Of a stretch of 64,000 bases of DNA, positions 45,801 through 56,394 are shown one piece after another. The position numbers were made by a program, and so were the translations under genes. Each line of letters opens with the position of its first letter. Position 1 is the stretch's first letter. This DNA comes from Bos javanicus. Its lineage: Eukaryota > Chordata > Mammalia > Artiodactyla > Bovidae. Location: positions 54,372,698 through 54,436,697 of the forward strand of contig NC_083883.1 in assembly GCF_032452875.1 (NCBI RefSeq), read 5' to 3'. The notes below the pieces were generated by a model. It searched no databases. It was not told where the DNA came from and was given only the letters and a program-made list of their open reading frames with translations.

Positions 45801-46749
45801 TCAATTGCCAGTATACACTATGGTAATTCTTTGTTGCGAATGTCAAAACATACTATTCACACTGGAGAAACAGCCAGGCAGGTCCTAGATGACCACCCCT
45901 TGGGGATCTAAACGGAAACCTGAAAGCTGTGTTCCCATACCCATAGATGAAAAGATAGGAATCAAGACTCTCCTCTTGGCTCATGTTTATCTGTTTAATT
46001 TTTGCAAAACCACCAACATGTTCACCTCACAGCAGATGCCATAAATCTAGTTCTCTCCTCTCTTGGTTCCAACTATGGCAAGTGGCTTCCAAGTACATAT
46101 AGGTTATATACCCAGATGGATTCCTAGATTGTTCAAAAGGCAGGAAAGGTGGCTCAGCTGACAGCCTTCAGAAGGAGCAAGGCAGTAAAGTCAAAAGATG
46201 ACCAGACCCTGGCTCCAGGTACCGACCTGACTTGTCAGACAGACAGACAGACATGACTTGCATTTATTTTGAGTTTCTGCATGGTAAGGAGCTAGGGGCT
46301 GATCCAGAACTGATGGTGCAAATAGGGAACCTTGTGAGTGACTTCTGAGCTGCAATTCAGGGGTATGCAGAACAGTAGCATCCAGGTAATCAGGTCTTGT
46401 CACTTTCTTGCCCTCTCCTCACATCCACCCTCCCACTTGAGCTGGGCCTGGATTCCTGCAGCGTCAGCAGGACATATTGGACAGAATGACTTTAATCCTT
46501 CTGGTCAAGCACAGTAACCCTGTGGAAATGCTTTCCACTCAAATGGGACAGGTAGGATTTCAACCAGGATGACACAGGGGCAGCTTAGCAAGTCCCAGCA
46601 AGATATAAAGACCCCAGAAGCCCTCACCTGCAAGCTAGAGTCCCCTAAACAACAGAATGTTAGGCTGAGGGATGAGTCAAGAGCCCTCAGCAGAGACAGG
46701 ACCAAACACCAGGGTCAGAGTGGCACCTTGGTCAAACATTTTGGGGTCC
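45801..46749. other. Unique DNA
   Basis: No transposon recognised. A short (CAGA)n lies near 46236-46252. Confidence 0.4.
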
Positions 46750-47104
46750 AAGGATGTGCGTCCTTGTGCTTAGCTATGTCCAATACTTTGCAATCCATGG
46801 ACTGTAGGCCTGGAGAAGGGCATAGCAACCCACTCCAGTATTCTTGCCTGGAGAATCCCATGGACAGAGGAGCCTGGCAGGCCATAGTACATAGGGTCAC
46901 AAAGAGTCGGATTTGACTGGAGTGACTTAGCACACACATATGGACTGTAGTCCACCAGGCTCCTCTGTCATTTTCCTGACAAGAATAGTGGAGTGGGTCA
47001 CCATTTCCTTCTCCAGGGATCTTCCCGACTCAGGGATCAAACCTGCAATTCTTGTGTCTCCTGCAACAGCAGGCAGATTCTTTACCACTTAGTCACCTGG
47101 GAAG
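46750..47104 (-). mobile_element. Bov-tA SINE split by another Bov-tA
   Basis: The reverse Bov-tA tail (to 46807) and the rest (46940-47104) are separated by a forward Bov-tA. Confidence 0.85.
46808..46939 (+). mobile_element. Bov-tA nested in Bov-tA, with TSD
   Basis: A 5'-truncated forward Bov-tA. The duplication atggactgtag is exact at 46797-46807 and 46940-46950 and lies within the host SINE's own sequence. The pair forms a local inverted repeat. Confidence 0.88.
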
Positions 47105-48896
47105 GGGTCCAAAGAGGAGATAAAAAGGAGTTACTTAGCTACAGAGACCAGCAGTGTACCAGCTTGAGTCTATACAGTCCATCCCCCAAGACTGTCTCCC
47201 AACATTCTCAGTAAAATGCAAGAAATAGCTGGAAGCCAGAGTGATGCAGGATACTGTGAGGTCAGTTAGTGGGAATGTGGCCTCAGGCTCCCACCTGAAG
47301 AAGGCCAGGCAAGAAGACTGGAGAATGGTGGCCCCATCAGTCATTCTTGCCTGGTCAGATTAACATCTCACCTACCATTTTAGGGCCAAAGGAAAGGGGA
47401 AGAAATTTGAGTTGGGGGTTAGAAAGAGAAGAGAATGTCATAGTATGACCCATTCTGAAGTGGGGTGAGGGACCCTGGAGAGGGAAAAGCGTGAGCAACA
47501 GCATCAAAGACCATGAAAGATTCAAAATGCTACCCTCTCCTCCAAATCCTTCAGAAATACAGACATAGTTTTTTTGAAAAGACTCTTTGCAGAAGCCATG
47601 GGATTGCCTTTTTGGGGTACAGGCTTTGGGGTGGCCTAAGGTTTAAATCCCACCTTTGCCAACATCTAAACTTCACCCATTAAGTAGGAAATACGCATCT
47701 CCCCGCAAGGCGGCCATGAAGAGGAGGCGGGTGTGATCTTCCCTACTATGATCAGGTGCCATGGATCCGGACACACAGTGGGAACTCTGTCCTTCTTAGG
47801 ACTTTCAGATCCACTCTAAATGCTTCCCAAAGCAACAAAGATGTGTGTATGGTGCAATGGCATAGGATATGAGAAAACCAAGACACCATGTAGCACAAAA
47901 GTGCCAGGAAGAAAGCGCGTGTCTGAGCCAAATTCTCAGGTCTGAGCCCTTTCACATGACCTGGTTAAGATTTTTGAAAATTAAGAGAGTTTATGTAAAA
48001 TATATAGGAATGTTTGTTCAGAAACAGAACCATTTAAAAGTCACAATCTACATAATTCTCTTTTCTTCAATATGCTTTTACATTTACCACTAACTAGATC
48101 ATCATCTACTCACATAAAGGCTATAACTTACTCTTCAGACTTGGTGGTTCCTGGCATTGTGCAGAGGAAGCACACAGTAGGTACTCAGTGAATATGTGTG
48201 TCTCTCACTCGAGAACAGATGTGATGAACAAAGCCCCTGTGAGCCCCTGGAGTTATGGAAGCATTTTCACATTCATTTAAGATCTCGTTTGTGATACCTA
48301 CTGGACTACAAACACCTTGCTTGGAGACATCTCAGTGTTTGCTCTCAACCCCCTTCACCTAACTGAGTGAGGGCTTTTGACTTGGAGGTTAATTATTCCT
48401 CCTTGCCTGTCTTCAGGGAGAGAGCTCTCCCTTGAGACTGCTGGTCATTATTATTCCATGTTGCACTGCTCGCTTGACGTAAAGGATTTCTTTTAAGGAG
48501 ACAGAGAATTCCATGACCTGATTTAGGCTTGGATGCCTCCAAAAGCTTAGAGGATAAAGCCACAGGGGACAGCGCTGAGGTCTTCTAGAAATCTATCATC
48601 TGCCTTCCCACAGTAACTCCAGAGAAGCAGAAAGGTGTGTGAAACTTCAGGAAAATCTCAAGTCCTCCTTCTTATGTATAACAGCAGGAAAGGCACTTAA
48701 GCTATTGCAGGTCAAATATTCCTCAAGTATATATAGAGTGGGAGACAAACCAGAATTAAGCTGCCATGGGGTGGGGGTGGTGATCAGCACTTTGATCTTC
48801 TATAAATCATGGGCAGCTATGCTCTCAGCAAACAGATATGCCTTGACTAGGCCCTGGAAGGATGCCTGCCCAGAGCCCCCCATGCCTCCTGTCTGT
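47105..48896. other. Mostly unique DNA
   Basis: No exon is supported. About 48130-48215 is weakly L2-end-like ('cacacagtaggtactcagtg') and 47590-47720 may be an eroded MIR. Confidence 0.4.
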
Positions 48897-49113
48897 GCTA
48901 AGTCACTTCAGTCGTGTCCAGCTCTTTCCAATCCTATGGACTGTAGCCCACCAGGCTCCTCTGTCATGGGATTCTCCAGGCAAGAATACTGAAGTGGGTT
49001 GCCATGCCTTATTCCGGGGGATCATCCTGACCCAGGGATTGAACCCAAGTCTCTTACATCTCCTGCATTGGCAGGTGGGTTCTTTACCACTAGCAAGTAC
49101 CACCTGGGAAGCC
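48897..49113 (-). mobile_element. Bov-tA SINE
   Basis: A complete reverse Bov-tA with a small internal duplication in the head ('cttacatctcctgcattggc'). The flanks catgcctcct and cacacctcct are similar, so the duplication has probably decayed. Confidence 0.88.
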
Positions 49114-49149
49114 CTCACACCTCCTAGAAACATTAAAAAACACTTGACA

Positions 49150-49370
49150 CTAAAACTGTGCTGGCTAGGCACCAGGCTCCGTCCTAAGGCTTTCCATGTG
49201 TGTGTTAACATGTTGAATCTCTGCAATGACTCTATGAGGCAGTGCCTACTATCCCCACTTTATAGGCACAGAGAAGCTAAGTAACATGCCTGAGGTCACA
49301 CAGCGTGTACCAGGTGAAGCTGGGACTCAAAGCCAGGCAGTCCACCCCAGAGCCCTCATTCACTTAGTCT
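49150..49370 (-). mobile_element. MIR SINE
   Basis: Reverse MIR: 'ccccactttataggcacaga', 'catgcctgaggtcacacagc', 'gggactcaaagccaggcagt'. Confidence 0.78.
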
Positions 49371-50460
49371 ATGAGCTTCCACCTTGTGCAAATACATCCC
49401 ATCCTTGAACACTGTTCAAGTTCACTTTCTCCATTGCACTGGGCTCCTCTGAGTTCACAGAATCTAAGGCCTGGAGGGACCAGGCAGCTCAAGTCCAGTT
49501 CTCTTGTTTTGCAGCTGGAGACAGATTCCCAAGGGAAGTGGGTAGGGGTAGGGTCTGTCATTTCCAAGGTTGTGCCACCACTGACACCGACTCAAGCCCC
49601 AGACTCCTAAATGCAGTGCTCTCCTCACCACCTTCCAGAGGTTCACAGCACAAATGCACAATTAACGCTTTCATTTTCAGGAAACCACTGAGGAAACACA
49701 TGGCCCTTTTCCCAATAGCAGGAATGAACTCTGAGAAAGCAGGCAGCCTATGTCCTGTGACTCCAACATAATTGAAATCATGGATCAAGCACCAGCCTGT
49801 GGGTTCCACCACAGTGACGATTTGCACCAAGCTATTCCCCCGACTCCAGTTTTCTTTGTAGCCGACTGCCCGAACTGGCAAGATGGCTGGCACAGAGTAA
49901 GGCTGCAGCCCACACCAAGTTTTCCATTCTACAGGAAAGGTGAGGTTTCTATGGAAGAGCCAAGGCTAGAGAGGAATGCCCACAGTGGAGCCCAGGGCTG
50001 GGAGACACTGCTCGGGGCAGACCCTCTTAGGAGTACCTAAGTTACTCCAGTGGCGCTCGGAATGCCATGGCTTAACCACCACTCTTAGCAGCAGAGAGGT
50101 TTAGCAGCAAAGAGACAAGAGGACAAAAAGGCAACTATATTGTCTAGGACTGGCACCTGCCCCCAAATGTTACCACAGCCCCTGTGTCATCAGACCCTCC
50201 TGACGTACCCTCCCACATCCTCCAGGTAGCCACAAAGAAAAGAGGTGGTGAGATCAAAGGGTGCCTCACTTGCCCTGTCCAGGCAGCAATTCAGTCTCCT
50301 GGCACGTCCTAGAAACTTTAAAGTGGACATGCCTGGCAAGCATGCCACTAGCTAGCTGAACCTCACATTCCAAATTACAGCACGACACAGATGAGACACA
50401 CCTGGGCCTCCAGCCCTGGGGCCCCTGGAGAGCGCCCACTGCCCCCAGGACACGCTTCCT
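49371..50460. other. DNA next to the promoter, mostly unique
   Basis: If the exon at 50463-50553 is real, this is the start of its first intron. An old MIR-like scrap may lie at about 49440-49620. The open frames here have no matching splice sites. Confidence 0.45.
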
Positions 50461-50462
50461 AC

Positions 50463-50553
50463 CTGCTTCCATAAGTTGGCACTGCTGACCAAAGACGTGG
50501 GAGAAGGTGACCGGGCCGGCTGCGGAACTGGATGTCGCCAGCGTGGATTCCAT
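50463..50553 (-). CDS. Candidate first coding exon of an unidentified gene
   Basis: On the minus strand the ATG at 50553-50551 sits in a strong Kozak context (GAGAGCC before the ATG, G after). An in-frame TGA lies upstream, inside the CRE at 50624-50631, so this is the first possible start in its frame on this exon. Thirty codons follow, beginning MESTLATSSS and ending QLMEA, Ser/Ala-rich at first and then FSHVFGQQ. The last base of GCAG is followed by a GTAGGA donor (GT at 50462-50461), leaving phase 1. Unspliced, the frame would run to 50266. The exon lies at the edge of a CpG island with a CRE and GC box just upstream. I do not recognise the protein, and the stretch shows no signal peptide or domain. 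Alternatives are a 5' UTR exon or a chance frame in GC-rich DNA. The coordinates cover only the coding part. Confidence 0.45.
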
Positions 50554-50623
50554 GGCTCTCCGGGGGTCTTTCGTGTTGGTCCCCTGGCTGCGTCCAGACC
50601 CTTCAGAGCCGCTGAGCCGAGGA

Positions 50624-50631
50624 TGACGTCA
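50624..50631. promoter_or_regulatory. Perfect CRE (TGACGTCA)
   Basis: A full palindromic cAMP-response element 71-78 bp upstream of the candidate minus-strand ATG. In CpG islands this site is usually unmethylated and bound by CREB/ATF factors. cAMP regulation here is an inference from the motif and its position. Confidence 0.6.
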
Positions 50632-50681
50632 CTGGCCCAGAACTGTAGGTCGGAGGCGACTTGTCACTTCCAAGAAAATGT

Positions 50682-50690
50682 CCCCGCCCC
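50682..50690 (-). promoter_or_regulatory. GC box (Sp1-type)
   Basis: GGGGCGGGG on the minus strand, about 130 bp upstream of the candidate ATG. A second GGGGCGGG lies at 51143-51150 on the plus strand. Confidence 0.5.
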
Positions 50691-50871
50691 CAAAGTTTAC
50701 AAGGTTCTTCCTCTCGCCGCCGAGTCCCTGCAGTTTTTCTCAAATACCGGTCAAGTGCAAAATGACACCCTCTGGGGCTCTGCAGAGCTTGCACAGCGAA
50801 AGGAGTTAGATGCTAAAGCAGAATCTAAGTTTTCCCTCCGCAGAAGTTGCCTCCTCTGGGCCGGGGTCGGG

Positions 50872-50884
50872 GTGACTGAGTCAC
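50872..50884. promoter_or_regulatory. AP-1 site in a 13-bp dyad
   Basis: GTGACTGAGTCAC has 6-bp complementary arms around a central G and contains the AP-1 core TGAGTCA (50877-50883). It lies in the CpG island. Confidence 0.45.
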
Positions 50885-51420
50885 CTGGCAGAGGCCGGGT
50901 CCGGGGAGCCGCTCAGCCCGGGGGCCACCGGGGAGAGCTCGGCCCGGCCGCGTCCCAGCGCCGGCTGCTGCAGGAAACGCGCAGCCGGTTCCGCGGCGGC
51001 TCCTGCCAGGAGGGAGGGCGCGAGCGAGGCTGCCCCAGGCTCCCCGGGGACCCGGCCTCGCAGGCCCGCGGCTCCTGCGGCACGGGCCCTGGTCTCCGTC
51101 CTCCCGCAGCCCGAGCGCGGCTGTCCCGGGTCCGCGCGCCCCGGGGCGGGCGGCCAGATGCAGACGAGGAGCGCGCGGGAGGCGGGCGCAGCGCGGGCAC
51201 TCTGCAGCTCTGGACCACCGACGTGCCCGCGGCTCATCCTTCACTCCAGACGGATGCTGTTCCCTTCCTCGTCCCCTTCCTCTCCGGGCTGTAGGGAGGG
51301 GAATGAGACGTGGTTAAGGAGCCTGGTCCCACCTACGGCAGCCGGCCTTCCCCCTGCCCAGCCCGCCACCCCCTTTCCATGTCCGTTACTTGGAGAGATT
51401 TGTGGATGCAGAGGGAAGTG

Positions 51421-52379
51421 CTAACTCAGCCCAGAGGCTCTCGGCCGCTGTAACCTCTTCGTGCCCACAGCCCAGGAAGAACCAGAACAAAACAGAAGAA
51501 GACAATGCCAGCAATAAAATCCAAAGATCAAGAAGAGAGGGAAAATGCCATCCATCCCCCATGTCACTCCAGTGACACAGAAATGGTCCGGGTGCTTCAT
51601 CTTTGCCAGACCAGGCCTATTTTGTGCAGAGAGCCACCAGTCCAGTCCCCTGCCCCGACCCCCAAGGGCAGTTTCTCTGTAAAGGGAGAAAGGCAGGGAG
51701 AAATAATTCTCCCATGGTTACAGCAGCTGTTTCTGAGGGTGCTGTGTCTTTATCCTGCTATCCCATCTGCTCATCACAAAGCTGCTAACTTGTGAGACGT
51801 AGCAACATCTCCAGCCAGCATTTTGGATACTTCCACGGGGGATCTGGCTGCAACCCTGGCAGCACCACTTCCGCCAGGAGAGAGAGAGAGAGTGACAGCG
51901 CAGCAACAACAGTCAAAACACCCATGTTTTTCCCCAGGAGGACTTTGGTTCAAACATTGCTTACTTTCTGTATCTCAAGAACAGAATAGCGAAGTTCCAA
52001 AGTTCCAGAAAGGCTCTCACACAGAAGCCCTTCCCATCAGAACCCTTTGTCACCAAAGAGGCACCGCTCCTTGATACTGGAACATAACCTGGCATGGTTA
52101 AGGCAAGGCAGAAGAAGCTTTGAAATAAGGAGTAAAATGAAGCCTACTTCATGTTTATGGTTTACAGCAGCTTGAACCATTGAGGATCCCCTTTCTCATA
52201 CAAAAGAGGTTCTTCTCCAGGTCATGAAAGTATAAGACATCAGAGAACATTCTCTCTGACCACTCAGGTGTAAGACAACTAAGGACTAAGGTCAGGAGAA
52301 GACCAGATCACTTGATAACTGCAGAAACCATACACAGGATGTGAAATGGGTTGGCTTCCCAACTCTGGGTGGCTATGGA
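51421..52379. other. Unique DNA flanking the island
   Basis: No transposon recognised. This would be the upstream flank of the minus-strand gene. A (GA)n of about seven units lies near 51880-51892. Overlapping short open frames have no support. Confidence 0.4.
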
Positions 52380-53285
52380 AGTTTCAATGCATCTGAGCAA
52401 TGGGCTACTATGCCACCACCAGAAAAAAAAAACTCCAAGCTGAATTTGGAATGGAGGGTGAATGCAGGGAGCACAGAGGATTTTTAGGGCAGTAAAAATT
52501 CTCTCATGATATCATAGTGATGGATACGTGTCATTGTGGTGGTGCTGTCGTTCAGTCGCTAGTGAAAGTCACTTAGTCGTGTTCAACTCTTTGCGACCCC
52601 ATGGACTAAACAGACCATGGAATTCTCCAGGCAAGATTACTGGAGTGGGTAGCCTTTCCCTTTTCTAGGGGATCCTCCCAACCCAGGGATTGAACCCAGG
52701 TCTCCCACATTGCAGGCAAATTCTTTACCAGCTGAGCCACAAGGGAAGCCCAAGAATAATGGAGTGGGTAGTCTATCCCTTCCTAGGGGATCTTCCCGAT
52801 CCAGGAATTGAACCAGGGTCTCCTGCACTGAAGGTGGATTCTTTACCAACTGAGCTATGAGGGAAGCCAAGTGATATTCAGTCGCTAAGTGGTGTTGAAC
52901 TCTTTGTGACCCCATACTGGAGTGGGTTGCCATTTCCTTCTCCAACTGATCTCCCTGGACCAGAGGCGGAACTCGTGTCTCCTGCACTGGCAGGCAGATT
53001 TTTTACCACTGAACCACCAGGGAAGCCCCACATGTCTTTATATATTTATTCAAACCCACAGAAGGTACAAGAGTGAACCCTAATGTAAACTATAAACTTT
53101 GGGTGCTGATGCTGTATCAGTGTAGGTGCATCAGCTGTAACAAATGTACCACTCTGGGGGCTGTTGATTATGTGGGGAGGCTGTGCATATGTGAAGGGAG
53201 GGGATATACGGGCAATTTCTGTACCTTGTTCTTAATTTTGCTGCAAACCTAAAACTGTTCTTTAAAAATAATCTTTAAAAAGAAT
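52380..53285 (+). mobile_element. L1 LINE 3' UTR split by a SINE cluster
   Basis: 'atcatagtgatggatacgtg' before and 'atttattcaaacccacagaa', 'tgtaccactctgggggctgt', 'cctaaaactgttctttaaaa' after. The halves are contiguous in old L1 3' ends. Confidence 0.75.
52543..53028 (-). mobile_element. Three reverse Bov-tA units in a row
   Basis: A complete unit (52543-52750), a partial one lacking its tail (52751-52866) and a third (52867-53028, missing an internal piece). Each ends at the SINE head, reading 'gagccacaagggaagcc', 'gagctatgagggaagcc' and 'gaaccaccagggaagcc'. Confidence 0.88.
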
Positions 53286-53289
53286 CCAA

Positions 53290-54490
53290 AGTAATCCTTT
53301 ACATACTAATTCACCCTGCAGATGCCCTTTGTTTGGAAAACCATGCTTCTCCCTTCCCTTCTCTGTACTTCCCTTCTCACTGCTACAAGCTGTTTAATAT
53401 ACTAAATTCCACACATTTTCCTCTGTCTGCTCCCTTAGTACCAGGTACCTGAGTTGTCTCCTATGCCCTGTAAATGTGGCCAACACAGTAATGATGCCAC
53501 CTAATGGTTAGTCATCAATACATCATCCAAATCAGAACACTTTGACAGTGCATGAATGGAACCACTATTAGTAATTATACCAGGATAAGGGGCATAAACT
53601 GGGAGGAATGGATCTGTGCAAGAAGTTCGCTGGTTTCATACCCAGGAATGGACTTACTCGAAGACACATACAAATTTAATTTCATTCAGTGCTGCCAAGT
53701 ACTACTCCAGGATGGTTCTGCCGGTTCACCTGCTCATTGGGACCACACATGGGTTCCTACTTCCCCACATCTTTGCCCATAATTGTCATTGGCAAGTATT
53801 AGGAAGTTGGGTGATCAAATGGGTATAAAGTTACAGTTCATTGATTTGACTTGATTTCCTTACTTATTAGTAAACTGAGCACTTCATGGAAAGCTTATTA
53901 ACCAGAGGCTTCCTCTTCAGGAAATTGCCTGTTCACAGCCTTTGCTCATTTTTCTAGTCGTTTTTCTATATTCGACTTTCTTATTGATTTGCACAGTAGG
54001 TTCCCTCACTTTGCTAGATATCCATTTAAACTTTGCCAATATCTTTGCCCAACTGTTAATTCTGACCATGGTGTCTTTTCTTATTGAGAAATACTTCTCT
54101 TTAATATGGTCAGATCCATGGCTTTTCTGACTTATCTGTTTTGAAGGCCTTGCTTAAAATATCCTTCCCTTCTTCTGGGCTGTGAAGTCAGCCTCCTTTA
54201 TGGTTCTACTTTTTACATTCAGTCCTTGTCTATCTGGAGAGTGCTTTTATACCCGGTATAAGGTAAGATACGGTTTTATTTTTGTCAAGATTGTGAACAG
54301 TTTCCCCCAAACATCTTTCCCACCCCATCTTTTCCCTGCTTCAACATCACTATCATTATCTATCAAATTTCCATTTACGTGAGTCTATTCCTGGGCTCTC
54401 TCCTGTCCTGTTCATTCCCCCATACTATGTTGTCAATGCTAACATTTTAGAGTTGCTGGTCAACATTTTAAGACATCTAGATTTCAATTT
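53290..54490 (-). mobile_element. Old L1 LINE, ORF2 end and 3' UTR
   Basis: Reverse L1 blocks: 'tttcatacccaggaatggac', 'cctttgctcatttttctagt', 'tttcttattgatttgcacag', 'tcctgggctctctcctgtcc'. Diverged and not open. Confidence 0.7.
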
Positions 54491-54510
54491 TTTTCAGAAA
54501 TCAGACTTAA

Positions 54511-54832
54511 GACTCCCCTCGTGGTCCAGCAGTTAAGAATCTGCCTGCCAATTCAGAGGGCATGGGTTCAATCTCTGGTCCAGGAAGGTTCCACATGCCT
54601 CAGGGCAACTAAGCCTGTGCACAACAACTTCTGAGCCCAAGCACTGTAACTACGGAGGCCTGCACACCCAAGAGCCCACGGTCTGCAACAAGAGAAGCCG
54701 CCACAATGAGAAGCCACAATGAGCACCGCAACAGAAGAGTAGCCCTTGATGGCTGCACCTAGAGAAAAGCCCACACAGCCACCAAGACCCAGCACAGCCA
54801 AAATTAAATAAATAATTAAAAAAAAAAAAAAA
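54511..54832 (+). mobile_element. CHR-2-like SINE, long form
   Basis: Head 'gactcccctcgtggtccagc', full extended body and AAATAAATAATTA(n) tail. The flanks agaaatcagactt and agaagtccaactt agree at 10 of 13 positions, a decayed duplication. Confidence 0.9.
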
Positions 54833-55759
54833 GAAGTCCAACTTGTTGCTGTTGAGCCTGTGTATCTCATGCTGGGAATAAACTGGAACAGCAGGTCCCC
54901 CTTTATGTGAAATGCACACGCTCCTGCTGCTCAGCCCTGGTCTGCATTCATTGACAATATAAGCCTATTATTCTTCACAGAGATGTGTTCAGGTACCAAA
55001 CACACCTCCAAAGATAAAAGTCAAAAGCAAGTAAGCCTAGAGAAGACAGTAACTGACTTAAGGACTTTTGTTACCTCTGTGCTGATAAAGATCATTTATT
55101 GAATATCTCTTTGACACCTGACACTATGCTGGCTACAGGAAGAAGGAATAAAGGAAAGTCATGGGGGAGGAGGGGAGGCAGGAGGAGACAGTGTGAGAAA
55201 CCACTCAGAATCTCCGCACATGTGATAAACACAAAGAATAATTAACCAACCAAGTGGGAACATATCACATGGTGAATTATGGGTCAGGAAAGGTCTTGCC
55301 ATCACATACAGATACCCTCAGGAAAATCCTTATGGGACAGAGTACTGGAGAGGAATCTAAGAAGAGATGTGGAATTGTCAGCAGGAAAAGGAAGGGATTT
55401 GGGTTGAGGGAGGGGATTTTGGCACAAAGTCATTTGGGCAAAACTAGTTTAAATGCCATGTTATACTGGAAAGGTTTCAAAGTCCGCTGAGAGCTCTTAA
55501 GATTAGGAAGGATATAAATTTGCTCTGCTTCAAATCAATGATCCTATCGATATTCTTAAGATTTCCCCTGGCACCTTTCCAATTCTATAGACTTTAAATT
55601 GTCCTCCCTCAGAGGACTCCCTGACTTTGCGCAGACTCATAGTCCCAGAGGAGTTAGGAACCAATTCTCTGATAAATCAGGGTCAACCCATCAGTTGTTA
55701 TTACCCACAGCTCCCAAAAGCTGCAGAGTACCACAGCCAACCATTATAGAAAGGAAGGG
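54833..55759. other. Unique DNA with an L2 scrap
   Basis: About 55085-55150 resembles the reverse L2 end ('atttattgaatatctctttg'). No gene is supported. Confidence 0.4.
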
Positions 55760-56020
55760 TAGAACTTTCCTTGTGGTTCAGTGCTTGAGAATCCGCCTGC
55801 CAAAGCAGAGGACATGGGTTCAGTCCCTGGTTCAGAAAAATTCCACATGTCTTGGGGAAACTAAGCCCATGTGCCACAGCTACTGAACCTATGTTCCTAG
55901 AGCCTGTACTCTGCAGCAGAAGAAGCCACTACAATGAGAAGCCCATGTACTGCAACTAGAGAGTGAACACCACTTGCCCCAACTTAGAGAAAGCCATACA
56001 ATAAATAAATAATTTTTTTA
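55760..56020 (+). mobile_element. CHR-2-like SINE
   Basis: 'gaactttccttgtggttcag' head, 'cctagagcctgtactctgca' body, AAATAAATAATTTTTT end. Confidence 0.88.
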
Positions 56021-56089
56021 AGGGAAGGACAATTTAGAAAAACATGACACTGAGCTCAGAGATACTTGTTGCTTCATGTCTCGTAGCAA

Positions 56090-56300
56090 AGTACCATGAA
56101 GTAGAATGTGCTACATGACATGAGCCATCATATTAATGTGAGCTCCATAGACAGTCTAATAACAGATACCAGCATGTCCCCATCCCAGAGGAGGAAATTT
56201 GGTCTTATGAAAATTCAAGTACTTTGCCCAAGATTACACAGCCAGAAAATATAGACATTAATAGGTAATCTATAAGATAAACAGTTCTACTGGTTCTCTG
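56090..56300 (-). mobile_element. MIR SINE, diverged
   Basis: Reverse MIR: 'ccagaggaggaaatttggtc', 'ctttgcccaagattacacag'. Confidence 0.6.
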
Positions 56301-56394
56301 CTTTGCAGTAACTACTCTCCATTTTATCGAAAAGTTGTGCTGTTGGCTCTCAAAGGTCTCCATTTGACACAAGTTCCTAGCAAGTCACAATAAA

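Larger units (their letters stand above)
50500..51420. promoter_or_regulatory. CpG island promoter region
   Basis: CpG density is far above the rest of the window, highest at about 50870-51250. The island overlaps the candidate exon at its left edge, which fits a minus-strand promoter; a bidirectional promoter is possible. The long open frames here (for example 50476-51294 plus, 50825-51244 minus) overlap on opposite strands with Arg/Pro/Gly/Ala-rich translations, as GC-rich DNA gives by chance. Confidence 0.85.

Noticed and set aside
50476..51294. 272-codon plus-strand open frame in the CpG island
   Set aside because: Stop codons are rare in GC-rich DNA. The translation is Arg/Gly/Pro/Ala-rich without a domain, and equally long frames exist on the other strand.
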